Assembly (NCBI RefSeq): GCF_900116765.1
Contig: NZ_UETC01000009.1
Span: forward strand, 62,001 to 126,000
Direction: 5' to 3'
Length of the DNA stretch: 64,000 nt
Source of the DNA: Jannaschia seohaensis
GTDB lineage: Bacteria > Pseudomonadota > Alphaproteobacteria > Rhodobacterales > Rhodobacteraceae
Shown: one piece after another, positions 42,151 to 49,640 of the stretch
Numbering within the stretch: the stretch's first letter is position 1
How the letters are laid out: each line of letters opens with the position of its first letter
Made by a program: the position numbers and the translations under genes
The notes under the pieces: generated by a model
The model's database searches: none
What the model was told of the DNA's origin: nothing
Seen by the model: only the letters and a program-made list of their open reading frames with translations

Positions 42151-42717
42151 ATGAAGGGCCAGGCCGCCATCGCCGGTATCGTTGCCGTTCAGGCGGCCTG
42201 TGCGCTGATGGTGGTGTCGGATACGGTCGTCTCGGTCCTGGGTCTGCGCGCCACGCCGCTCGACTGGCAGCTGCGCGAACTTTTGGAGGTGGGAGCGGCG
42301 CTAGGCCTCGTCCTCGGCACGGTCATGGGGGTCGTCGCGCTCCGGCGTTCGGATGCGCGCCGCCGCAAGGTGGAGGACCAGTTGCGGATCGCGTCCGGTG
42401 CGTTCTCGGCCCTGATGGAGCAGCGCTTCGCCGAATGGGGGCTGACGCCTGCGGAGCGGGATGTCGCGCTGTTCTCGATCAAGGGTCTGACCCTATCCGA
42501 TATGGCGGCCACGCGGGGCACGTCCGAAGGCACAATCAAGGCCCAGACCGCCGCCGTTTACCGTAAGGCGGGCGTGACAAGCCGCACACAGCTTGTCTGC
42601 CTGTTCATCGAGGACTTGATGGGCGAGCCGCTGGTGCCCCTACCAAAGAAGGCGGGCGACGCGGTGGAGGCGCACCGGGTCGAGACGCTCCCGCTGGACG
42701 GCGCCGGGGTACGCTGA
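42151..42717 (+). CDS. Membrane-anchored LuxR-type transcription regulator
   Basis: 188-residue protein with two N-terminal membrane helices (about residues 5-30 and 45-63) and, after a charged linker (RRSDARRRKVEDQL), a C-terminal LuxR/GerE helix-turn-helix: LTPAERDVALFSIKGLTLSD, then AATRGTSEGTIKAQTAAVYR and KAGVTSRTQLV. There is no receiver domain, so a signal would be sensed in or near the membrane. The position directly after the two polyaspartate PepSY-like genes suggests it controls or is controlled by them. Confidence 0.88.
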   Translation: MKGQAAIAGIVAVQAACALMVVSDTVVSVLGLRATPLDWQLRELLEVGAALGLVLGTVMGVVALRRSDARRRKVEDQLRIASGAFSALMEQRFAEWGLTPAERDVALFSIKGLTLSDMAATRGTSEGTIKAQTAAVYRKAGVTSRTQLVCLFIEDLMGEPLVPLPKKAGDAVEAHRVETLPLDGAGVR

Positions 42718-42721
42718 GCGC

Positions 42722-43309
42722 TCAGCCGATGCGCGGGATGTGGGGCGCGGCGTCCGGTGGCAGCGTCCCGTCGGCGCGCGGATCGCGCACGACCTCTACC
42801 TCCTGGCGCACGGGGACGAAGCCGGAGCGCATGTAGAAAGGCAGCGCGACGGGGCTGTCGAAGGTGCAGGTGTGCACCGTCATCTCCGGCACGCCCCGCG
42901 CGAAGCCATGATGCAGCGCCGCCTGCATCATCCTGCGCCCCAGCCCCTGGCCTTGCAGCGCCGGAGCGAGGCCGAAAAAGGCCAGCTCGCAGGTGCCGGT
43001 TGTCCGAAAGTCGAGCTCCATCAGGCCCTCGGCGCGGCCATCGCGTTCCAGCACGCGGATCTCCACATCCGGGTCGTGGAGGATGGCGCGCAGTTCCGCC
43101 TCGGACATCCTCAGCCGTGAGAACCAGAGCCAGTCGACGGCGCCGACCCGGGTGAATAGGTCGCGATACCAAGCCGGGTCCGGCGCGGGCACGTGCCGCA
43201 GGTCGAGTTCCGGCGCCGGTGGCGCGGCGGGCGGGCGGTCCATGCGCAGATGGGTGACGATGGCGGCGACGCGGCCGGGCGGGATCGGGTGAAAGCCGTC
43301 GGTGAGCAT
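42722..43309 (-). CDS. GNAT N-acetyltransferase
   Basis: 195-residue acetyltransferase, convergent with the LuxR gene (4 bases between the stops). The cofactor loop is ALQGQGLGRRMMQAAL, preceded by the beta-bulge strand ELAFFGLAP; the C-terminal ALPFYMRSGFVPV is the standard GNAT helix/strand. It is unrelated in detail to the RimJ-like array at 2847-7144, being a stand-alone MarR/RimI-like type. Substrate unknown. Confidence 0.88.
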   Translation of the reverse strand: MLTDGFHPIPPGRVAAIVTHLRMDRPPAAPPAPELDLRHVPAPDPAWYRDLFTRVGAVDWLWFSRLRMSEAELRAILHDPDVEIRVLERDGRAEGLMELDFRTTGTCELAFFGLAPALQGQGLGRRMMQAALHHGFARGVPEMTVHTCTFDSPVALPFYMRSGFVPVRQEVEVVRDPRADGTLPPDAAPHIPRIG

Positions 43310-43350
43310 GGGACGGGCATAGGCCGCGCCGCGCCCCGGCGCCAGCGGCC

Positions 43351-44130
43351 TCAGCGTAGGAAGGCCGCGATCGCTTCCGCCACAAGCTCGGGCGCCAGGA
43401 AGTGGTCGTCCCCCTCGATCCAGATGGCGCGCGCGTCCGGCATTTGCGCCGCCAGCGCGCGGCCATGATGGACGGGGATGATCTCGTCCTCGGTGCCGTG
43501 GAGGATCAGGATCGGCGCCGCAACCTCGGGGAGGATCGCGGCGGTGTCGAACCTGTGCCGGTTCAGGGCGTGGACCGGGACCCAGGGATAATGCTCCGCC
43601 GCGCGGTCGGCCACCGAGGTGTAGGGCGCGTCCAGCACCAGCGCCCGCCAGCCCGCGTCGCGCCTGGCCATCCGCGCGGCGACCCCCGTACCCAGCGATT
43701 CGCCATAGAGCACGGTGTCGGCGGGGGCGAGGCCCGTCGCCGCCGCATGGGCCAGAACTGCCTCGGCATCCGCATAGAGCCCCGCCTCGGAAGGCGCGCC
43801 CGAATTGCCCGCAAAGCCACGATAGGCGGCGATCAAGATGCCCCAGTCACGGGCGGCGAAGGCCTCCAGCTGCGACCATTGCGTGCCGGCATTTCCGTGG
43901 AACACGACGATCGTCGGCGCGCCGGGGCCCGGGGGCCGCGTCCAGGCGCGCAGCGGCACCTCACCCGGGATCACGATTTCCTCCAGGCCGGGGACGGCCG
44001 CGACCTGCGCGGCGCTGGGGCCGTCCCATCCGGGAAAGATGAAAGTTTCCTGAAACGCCCAGAGGCCCCCTACCGCCAGGAGATAGAGGCCGGCGCTCAG
44101 GGCCAGCAGACGGGAGATCAGGCGTCTCAT
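43351..44130 (-). CDS. Membrane-anchored alpha/beta hydrolase (BEM46-like)
   Basis: 259 residues with an N-terminal membrane helix (LISRLLALSAGLYLLAVGGL) and an alpha/beta hydrolase domain: oxyanion region VVFHGNAGTQW, the nucleophile elbow LYGESLGTGVAA, the Asp in LHGTEDEIIPV and His in GDDHFLAP. RGFAGNSGAPSE is typical of the BEM46/ABHD13-like family. It starts inside the stop of the upstream 188-residue gene (ATGA). Confidence 0.9.
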   Translation of the reverse strand: MRRLISRLLALSAGLYLLAVGGLWAFQETFIFPGWDGPSAAQVAAVPGLEEIVIPGEVPLRAWTRPPGPGAPTIVVFHGNAGTQWSQLEAFAARDWGILIAAYRGFAGNSGAPSEAGLYADAEAVLAHAAATGLAPADTVLYGESLGTGVAARMARRDAGWRALVLDAPYTSVADRAAEHYPWVPVHALNRHRFDTAAILPEVAAPILILHGTEDEIIPVHHGRALAAQMPDARAIWIEGDDHFLAPELVAEAIAAFLR

Positions 44131-44693
44131 CGCGTCAGGTAAAGGAGGTCGAACCGCGACTCGAGCAGCGGCGCGGGCAGCATTAGGCGCGCCCGGTCGG
44201 GCGACAAAAGCTCGAAGCGGCCGACATCGGCGGTGGTCTGGTTGGGCTCGACCGGGGTCTGGTCGAGCGGGGGCAGGCCCGCATAGTCGGTCGCGGGCGC
44301 GGTGCCGACATGGCCCACGCCGAGGAAGGTGCCATCCTCCAGGATTCGGCCCTTGAGCCGCTGGCTCCCCGTTTCCTTGATGAGGACCAGCCCGTCGGAC
44401 CCGCGGCTGATGCGGCAGCGGAAATTCGGATAGACGGTCAGATCGGTGATCCCGCCCAGTTTCAGCGTCCGGCAGGCCCAAGCGCCCTCGGCTCCGACCA
44501 GGGGGCCTGCCGCGCCCGACAGCGTCTCCACCAGAACGGCGCGGTCGGCCGCCGTCCCGCGGGCAAGCGCTACATGCAGGGCCAAGCCCAGATGGTGATG
44601 GAACGCCTCCAGCCGGGCGGCGTCGGGCGGCCGAACCGTCTGTGCGTAGGCCGGGGCGGCCAGCATCAGGGCGAGGAGGAGAACGGATCGCAT
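44127..44693 (-). CDS. Exported hypothetical protein (possibly DUF4893)
   Basis: 188-residue precursor with signal peptide MRSVLLLALMLAAPAYAQ. The mature part has GAWACRTLKLGGITDLTVYP, NFRCRISRGSDGLVLIKETG, SQRLKGRILEDGTFLGVGHV, with a Cys pair (WACR and FRCR) likely forming a disulfide. The layout recalls DUF4893 proteins of alphaproteobacteria, but this is recognition by eye. It overlaps the hydrolase start by 4 bp. Confidence 0.65.
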   Translation of the reverse strand: MRSVLLLALMLAAPAYAQTVRPPDAARLEAFHHHLGLALHVALARGTAADRAVLVETLSGAAGPLVGAEGAWACRTLKLGGITDLTVYPNFRCRISRGSDGLVLIKETGSQRLKGRILEDGTFLGVGHVGTAPATDYAGLPPLDQTPVEPNQTTADVGRFELLSPDRARLMLPAPLLESRFDLLYLTR

Positions 44694-44705
44694 GGCCGGG
44701 CCGCC

Positions 44706-45086
44706 TCAGTCGACGCGGTATTGCTCCAGCACGGCGCGGGGCACGATGTCGAGCGCGCGGGCATGCGTGGAGGACAGATGGACCTGGGGGGCCACGCCCT
44801 CTTCGTGGGCCTGAAGGAAGCGCGCGGCGCAGAGGCACCAGCGGTCGCCGGGCTTGAGGCCCGGAAAGCGGAATTCGGGGCGCGGGGTGCTCAGATCGTT
44901 GCCGAGATACTTGGAATGGGCCAGGAACTCGGCTGTCATCACGGCGCAGACCGTGTGCTGGCCCGTATCCATCGGCCCTGTATTGCAGCAGCCATCGCGG
45001 AAAAAGCCGGTCACGGGGTCGGTCGAGCACGGCTCCAGCGGGTTGCCGTCGACGTTGAGGCTTTCGGTCATGCCGGGAAATGTCAT
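44706..45086 (-). CDS. DUF2237 family protein
   Basis: 126-residue cytoplasmic protein with the strongly conserved DUF2237 sequence: NVDGNPLEPCSTDPVTGFFR, DGCCNTGPMDTGQHTVCAVM, GNDLSTPRPEFRFPGLKPGD and RWCLCA. The many Cys residues (CC, HTVC, WCLC) suggest metal binding. The function of the family is unknown. The start is 45086 (MTFPGMTESL); ATG 45071 is possible. Confidence 0.92.
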   Translation of the reverse strand: MTFPGMTESLNVDGNPLEPCSTDPVTGFFRDGCCNTGPMDTGQHTVCAVMTAEFLAHSKYLGNDLSTPRPEFRFPGLKPGDRWCLCAARFLQAHEEGVAPQVHLSSTHARALDIVPRAVLEQYRVD

Positions 45087-45110
45087 GGGCAGGTCCTCCT
45101 GATCCAGAGG

Positions 45111-46286
45111 CTAGGGCTTTGCGGCCCGCGCGCCAGGCTGCGCGTCGGCGATGGCGCGGAACATCTCTATGCTGCCCGCCCGGACCCCCGGTTCGCGGAA
45201 GGCCCGATCGGCGGCGTTGACCGCGATCACCACGTCCCGCGCCCGGTCGATATAGAGCCATTGCCCGTAGACCCCGCGCCCCAGCACCTCGCCCGGGCGC
45301 GCGTCGGGGGGCAACCACCATTGATAGCCATAGCCCATCTCGCCCTCGGCGGTGTTGGCCGTGGCGGCGGTGCTCGCCTCGATCCAGTCTGCGGGTACGA
45401 TCTGGCGGCCTTCCATGACGCCGCCTTGGGCGACCAGAAGGCCCAGGCGCGCATAGTCGCGGGTGCGCATGTTCAGCCCGCCCAGCACGAAGGCCACGCC
45501 CTCGCCGTCGGTCAAATAGGTGGCGGGGCCGATCCCTGCGGGGACCAGCACGCGCTCGGCCAGCAGGTCCGGGATGCGGCGGCCGGTGGCGCCCCGGATC
45601 GCCATGCCGAGCACATGGGTATCCATGGAGACATAGGCCCAGTCCCCGCCCGGCGTGCGGTTACGCTCGACCAGCTCGGCGGTGAAGTCGTCCAGCGCCC
45701 CGCCCAGAGCGATCACGCGGCCCATGCGGTTGATGTCGCTGTCGCGGTCGAAATAATCCTCGTCGAAGGCGACGCCCGACTCCATCTGAAGGATGTCCTG
45801 AAGGGAAGCGCCGTCATAGGCGGAGCCGGCCAGTTCCGGCGCGTGGAGGATGACCGGGTCGTCCAGTGCCAGCGTCTTGTCGGCAACCAAAGTGCCCGTC
45901 AGCAGGGAAAGCGCCGATTTGGCGACCGACCAGCTGACCCGCAGATCCTCGGCCTCGGTGCCCAGGTGATAGCTCTCATGGGTGATCGCGCCGTCGTCCA
46001 GGACGACGAGCCCGGTGACGGCGCGCGCCGCGATCCACTCTTCCGCGCCATCCGGCAGCGGCACGGGATCGGTGATCGGCAAGGGGCGCCCCTCGCCGGT
46101 GGGGAGCGGCACCCAGAGGAAGGCGCGGTCCATATGCGAGAAGTTCTCGACGATCTTCTCGGCGGCGAAGAGGCTGTTCACCGCCATCAGCCGCGCGATC
46201 TCCTCGCGCATGAGCGCGGCGGCGATCCCTGCGGTCAGCACCACGGCGACGAGGCCGATGCCCGCACGTTTGACCCATTTGCCCAT
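45111..46286 (-). CDS. Serine hydrolase, beta-lactamase fold
   Basis: 391 residues with an N-terminal membrane anchor (AGIGLVAVVLTAGIAAAL). SxxK motif is SVAK (Ser120, Lys123); the YxN-like box is WAYVSMDTH; further features are LQDILQMESGVAFDEDY and GYGYQWWLPP. It belongs to the class C beta-lactamase-like esterases/peptidases, probably facing the periplasm. Substrate unknown. It is unrelated in detail to the other hydrolase at 29672. Confidence 0.88.
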   Translation of the reverse strand: MGKWVKRAGIGLVAVVLTAGIAAALMREEIARLMAVNSLFAAEKIVENFSHMDRAFLWVPLPTGEGRPLPITDPVPLPDGAEEWIAARAVTGLVVLDDGAITHESYHLGTEAEDLRVSWSVAKSALSLLTGTLVADKTLALDDPVILHAPELAGSAYDGASLQDILQMESGVAFDEDYFDRDSDINRMGRVIALGGALDDFTAELVERNRTPGGDWAYVSMDTHVLGMAIRGATGRRIPDLLAERVLVPAGIGPATYLTDGEGVAFVLGGLNMRTRDYARLGLLVAQGGVMEGRQIVPADWIEASTAATANTAEGEMGYGYQWWLPPDARPGEVLGRGVYGQWLYIDRARDVVIAVNAADRAFREPGVRAGSIEMFRAIADAQPGARAAKP

Positions 46287-46302
46287 CGAGTTCCCCTTTC
46301 CC

Positions 46303-47367
46303 CTACGGGATCACATCGACCCGGATCGGTCCAGTCGCGCATTGCGGTAAGCGCCAATGGACCCAGCGGCCATGGAAGTCGACACGCCCGGCCTCCTGGG
46401 TTGTCCCGCCCGGCCAGAGTCGCAGGGTCAGCGCCGCGCCTGGGCCGGTGCCGTCGGGCTCCATCCCGAACCAGGCCAGCGGCGTCGCGTCGGTGGCGGC
46501 CCTCCCCGCGCGTTGGATCGCATCCTCGGCGCGGGCGGCGGTGTCGGGTGGGAAATACTGCCAGGCGATGGTGTGGGCGATCAGGCGGCAGGTGCCGGGC
46601 GTGGGCGGCTCCGCGAGGCGCATCTCCAGCCAATCCGCGGCGTCGGCGCGGTCGACGGTCTGGGGCGGCAGGGCGAGGGCGGCATGCAGCCGCGCCATCC
46701 GGTCGGGCTGATCGGGCCAAGTATAGGCGCGCAGGCGAAGGGCATCGCGGATGGGATCGATCGGGGCCAGATCGACGCCCCGGCGGGCGGCGATGCGCGG
46801 CTCGGTGTCCGGGGGGAGGGGCCCCTCCCAATCCGGGGTCAGGGTCAGGGTGGCGGGATCGGGGCCGAAGCGCTGACCGCCGGCGACCAGGGCGAAGCGG
46901 TCCCAATGGAGGTTCAGCCCGGCCGAAGCGCCCAGTTCCAGCAGTTCCAGCGGCAGGCCGTAGCGCGCGGTCAGCCATTGGCCGGCGGCCCGCAGCACGG
47001 CGGCACGGCGCAGCTCGTTGGTTTGCGGCGGGCTGTCGAGCCAATGGCCGAGGGTCTCGGTTTCCGACCGGATCGTGTCCGACACAGCCGCCCAGAGCGC
47101 CGCATCGCTGACGTCCCGCGGGGGGTAGACGGCGGCAAGGCAGGGATGGCCGTGCAACAGAAGGGCGTGCAACCCGCCCGCAAGACGCAGCGGAAGGGAC
47201 TGGCCGGCGGCGGAGACGTCGCCCTCCCAGGCGAAGAGCCGGGCGGCGACCGGGCCGTGATCCGGCGTCAGCCGATCCGCCAGGAGACGCATCAGGCGGG
47301 CCATGAAGGGCGAGCCCAGAGCGCCGCAGGCGTGGCCTTGTGTGCGGAACGCCTCCGTCAGCCTCAC
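46303..47367 (-). CDS. DUF2332 family protein
   Basis: 354-residue cytoplasmic protein of the DUF2332 type: a variable N half and the conserved LLELGASAGLNLHWDRF segment, then RRGVDLAPIDP, RLRAYTWPDQPDRMARL and a closing HGRWVHWR. The GASAGLNL glycine motif resembles a SAM-binding fold but the activity is unknown. Its start overlaps the pth stop by 4 bp. Confidence 0.9.
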   Translation of the reverse strand: MRLTEAFRTQGHACGALGSPFMARLMRLLADRLTPDHGPVAARLFAWEGDVSAAGQSLPLRLAGGLHALLLHGHPCLAAVYPPRDVSDAALWAAVSDTIRSETETLGHWLDSPPQTNELRRAAVLRAAGQWLTARYGLPLELLELGASAGLNLHWDRFALVAGGQRFGPDPATLTLTPDWEGPLPPDTEPRIAARRGVDLAPIDPIRDALRLRAYTWPDQPDRMARLHAALALPPQTVDRADAADWLEMRLAEPPTPGTCRLIAHTIAWQYFPPDTAARAEDAIQRAGRAATDATPLAWFGMEPDGTGPGAALTLRLWPGGTTQEAGRVDFHGRWVHWRLPQCATGPIRVDVIP

Positions 47368-48065
47368 TTGAACCTGGCCGCCAGCCGTTGGAGCGGCGTG
47401 AGACTTGGTTCGGGATCCGGTGCTTGCTCGGCCTTCGGCGCGCTCTCCGAAGCGGCCTTTGTCGGCGATTTATCGGGTTTCGCCGTCGCGGAGGAGCGCG
47501 GCGGCGCCACCCGGAGCGAGATCGCGTTCATGAAGCCGCCGCCATCGCCCGCCGCCAGCTTGGGCGCGCCGTCGACGATCCCGCGCAGGAGATTGTCCAG
47601 CATCTCCCCTTCGGATTTCGCGAAATCGGACAGCACATAGCCCGACACCCGGTCCTTGTGGCCGGGATGGCCGATGCCCAGCCGCACGCGCGCATAGTCC
47701 GGCCCGATATGCTGGTGGATCGAGCGCAGCCCGTTATGCCCGGCATGGCCCCCGCCCTGCTTGAGGCGCACCTTGCCGGGGGCCAGATCCAACTCGTCGT
47801 GAAACACGGTCACATCGCCGGGCTCCAGCTTGTGGAAACGCATGGCCTCGCCCACGGACTGGCCCGAGAGGTTCATGAAGGTCGTGGGCTTGAGCAGCCA
47901 GACCTTCTCGGAGCCGAAGCGCGCCTCGGCGATCAGGCCCTGGAACTTGGACCGCCAGGGCGCGCCCTGATCCTCGGCGATGCGGTCCAGCGCCATGAAG
48001 CCGATATTGTGCCGGTTGCCCGCGTATTTCGCGCCCGGATTTCCCAGGCCGACCCAGAGTTGCAT
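47364..48065 (-). CDS. pth: Peptidyl-tRNA hydrolase
   Basis: Recycles peptidyl-tRNA released from stalled ribosomes. 233 residues: MQLWVGLGNPGAKYAGNRHN (catalytic His19), KPTTFMNLSGQSVGEAM, VFHDELDLAPGKVRLKQGGG and HNGLRSIHQHIG. Compared with the roughly 194-residue E. coli enzyme it has about 40 extra C-terminal residues, low-complexity and rich in Ser, Ala and Lys. rplY, frequent before pth, is not here. Confidence 0.97.
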   Translation of the reverse strand: MQLWVGLGNPGAKYAGNRHNIGFMALDRIAEDQGAPWRSKFQGLIAEARFGSEKVWLLKPTTFMNLSGQSVGEAMRFHKLEPGDVTVFHDELDLAPGKVRLKQGGGHAGHNGLRSIHQHIGPDYARVRLGIGHPGHKDRVSGYVLSDFAKSEGEMLDNLLRGIVDGAPKLAAGDGGGFMNAISLRVAPPRSSATAKPDKSPTKAASESAPKAEQAPDPEPSLTPLQRLAARFK

Positions 48066-48092
48066 TGATGCCTCCTGCGGTTTCCCGTGGCT

Positions 48093-48686
48093 CTAGCCGA
48101 TCCCGCCGTCGGGCGAAACGCCGCGCGACAGCACGAGGTGCTGGATCAGCACCACCGTCTTCGCATCCGAGATGCGCCCGTCGCGCACCATGTCCAGGGC
48201 CTGCGGCAGGGGGATGTGGAGCACCTCGATGTCCTCCCCTTCCTCCGCGGCGCCGCCGCCCGCCCCGGACGGGGCGTCGCGGGTATAGGCGCCGATGAAG
48301 CAGGCGATGTGTTCCGTCACCGAACCTGGCGACATGACCAGGTCGATCACATGGGTCAGGCCGCGCGCTTCGTAGCCCGTCTCTTCCATCAGTTCGGCGC
48401 GCATGCGCTCGGCCGGGGCGGCATTCTCCAGCAGGCCCGCGGGGGCCTCGATGGGGTAGGGGTCCTGTCCCGCGAGCTTCAGCGGCAGGCGAAACTGGCG
48501 CACCAGCAGCACGGTATCGGCCTCGGGGTCGTGGAGCAGGGCCGCGGCGCCGTGGCCGTGGTCGTAGACCTCGCGCACCTGCTCATCCCATGTTCCGTCG
48601 CGCCGGCGCAGGGCGAAGCGGTGGCGGGTAAGCGCCCCCCAAGCATCGGAGAGCGTCTCGGTCGAGATCGGGCGGAAGTCATCCAT
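48093..48686 (-). CDS. NUDIX hydrolase, ADP-ribose pyrophosphatase-like
   Basis: 197 residues. The body VLLVRQFRLPLKLAGQDPYP, IEAPAGLLEN and the Nudix helix AELMEETGYEA place it with ADP-ribose/sugar-nucleotide pyrophosphatases. The Nudix box is one residue short and the usual Arg of the REUxEE part is Ala, while the metal-binding Glu residues of EETG remain. The start at 48686 (MDDFRPIS) is preferred over TTG at 48695. Confidence 0.88.
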   Translation of the reverse strand: MDDFRPISTETLSDAWGALTRHRFALRRRDGTWDEQVREVYDHGHGAAALLHDPEADTVLLVRQFRLPLKLAGQDPYPIEAPAGLLENAAPAERMRAELMEETGYEARGLTHVIDLVMSPGSVTEHIACFIGAYTRDAPSGAGGGAAEEGEDIEVLHIPLPQALDMVRDGRISDAKTVVLIQHLVLSRGVSPDGGIG

Positions 48687-48759
48687 GCGCCGCAAGCTAG
48701 GCGGGCACGGGTTTGGGGTCGAGGGGGCCGCTCATCGAGCCTGTTCGGCTCTCTTCGCC

Positions 48760-49212
48760 TCAGTTCAGAACGCCCGGCCAATTCGCGTCGGCGCGCGAGA
48801 TGTTGCCCGGGATGTCCCGCTCCCACCGGCGCTGGATGCGGCGCGAGTAGTTGAGGTAGAGCTTGCCGTCGACGATCTCCCACGCCTCGGGGACGGTCGA
48901 GGCGGTATAGCCCTCGGCGACGGCCCAGGCGCAATAACCGCCATATTGCGGGGCATAGGCCTCGGGGTCGGCGGCGAAATCGGCGCGGTTCGCCTCGGTC
49001 GAAAAGCGCCAGGTCGCGCCGTTCCAGTCATGGGTGATGGCGGCATCGCCCGCCACGGGGCGGCCCTCGGTGAAGTAGGCGACCGGGTCGGTGCCGTCGA
49101 TGGCCACGCCGCCCTCGGCATAGACGGACTGGGCGGCGGCGACGCGGGGCAGCGCCACGGCGGCCAGAGCGGCGGCGGTGGCGATCAGGACGGCGCGGCG
49201 GGTGTGGATCAT
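48760..49212 (-). CDS. Exported YHS domain protein
   Basis: 150-residue precursor with a twin-arginine-like signal (MIHTRRAVLIATAAALAAVA). The YHS domain has DGTDPVAYFTEGRPVAGDAA, WRFSTEANRADFAADPEAYA and PQYGGYCAWAVAEGYTAS, including the usual Cys. It is expected in the periplasm; related proteins may bind a metal, but the function is unknown. Confidence 0.9.
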   Translation of the reverse strand: MIHTRRAVLIATAAALAAVALPRVAAAQSVYAEGGVAIDGTDPVAYFTEGRPVAGDAAITHDWNGATWRFSTEANRADFAADPEAYAPQYGGYCAWAVAEGYTASTVPEAWEIVDGKLYLNYSRRIQRRWERDIPGNISRADANWPGVLN

Positions 49213-49457
49213 CGGACAATCTCCTGGTCGGCCTATGCGACCAGGGATGACACGCCGCCCCCTGTCCGGCCAGTGGCACGCACGGGGATGTCATTCGCCG
49301 CGAGGCGCTCGACCTGGGCCGCCGATGCGCCCCGGAGCCGTGGATTTGGATCGCTTCGGAACCTTTCAGACCGCTTTAGGCCCGCCTTAAGGACGTTTCG
49401 CAGGGCGAAGGTCATGCTGAAGGCGACACAGCACCCCTCATCCCAAGGAAACAAGCG

Positions 49458-49640
49458 ATGGCCTATCTCAATACGAACGCAAGCGCAGCGACCCTCGGAC
49501 GCCTCCTGGAGGCGGTGCGCAGCCTGGCTCCCGCCATCCTCCAAAGGATGCGCCCGCAGGAGTTGGATGGCCAGTCCCTCCTGGAGGCCCAGGCCCGCGC
49601 GGAGCAGGCCCGCGCCCGGGTCGACCGGCTGCTGCGCTAA
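49458..49640 (+). CDS. Small 60-residue protein, family unknown
   Basis: MAYLNTNASAATLGRLLEAV continues into a basic amphipathic helix with ARAEQARARVDRLLR. AAGGAAACAAGCG precedes the ATG, a convincing ribosome-binding site, and codon use is like its neighbours. The stop overlaps the stop of the convergent regulator gene (49637). No family was recognised; the composition resembles small stress- or membrane-associated proteins. The 245 bases before it carry no other gene. Confidence 0.6.
   Translation: MAYLNTNASAATLGRLLEAVRSLAPAILQRMRPQELDGQSLLEAQARAEQARARVDRLLR

Noticed and set aside
41583-42170. Poly-Ser reading frames on the minus strand
   Set aside because: They are complements of the GAY tracts encoding the Asp tails, not genes.
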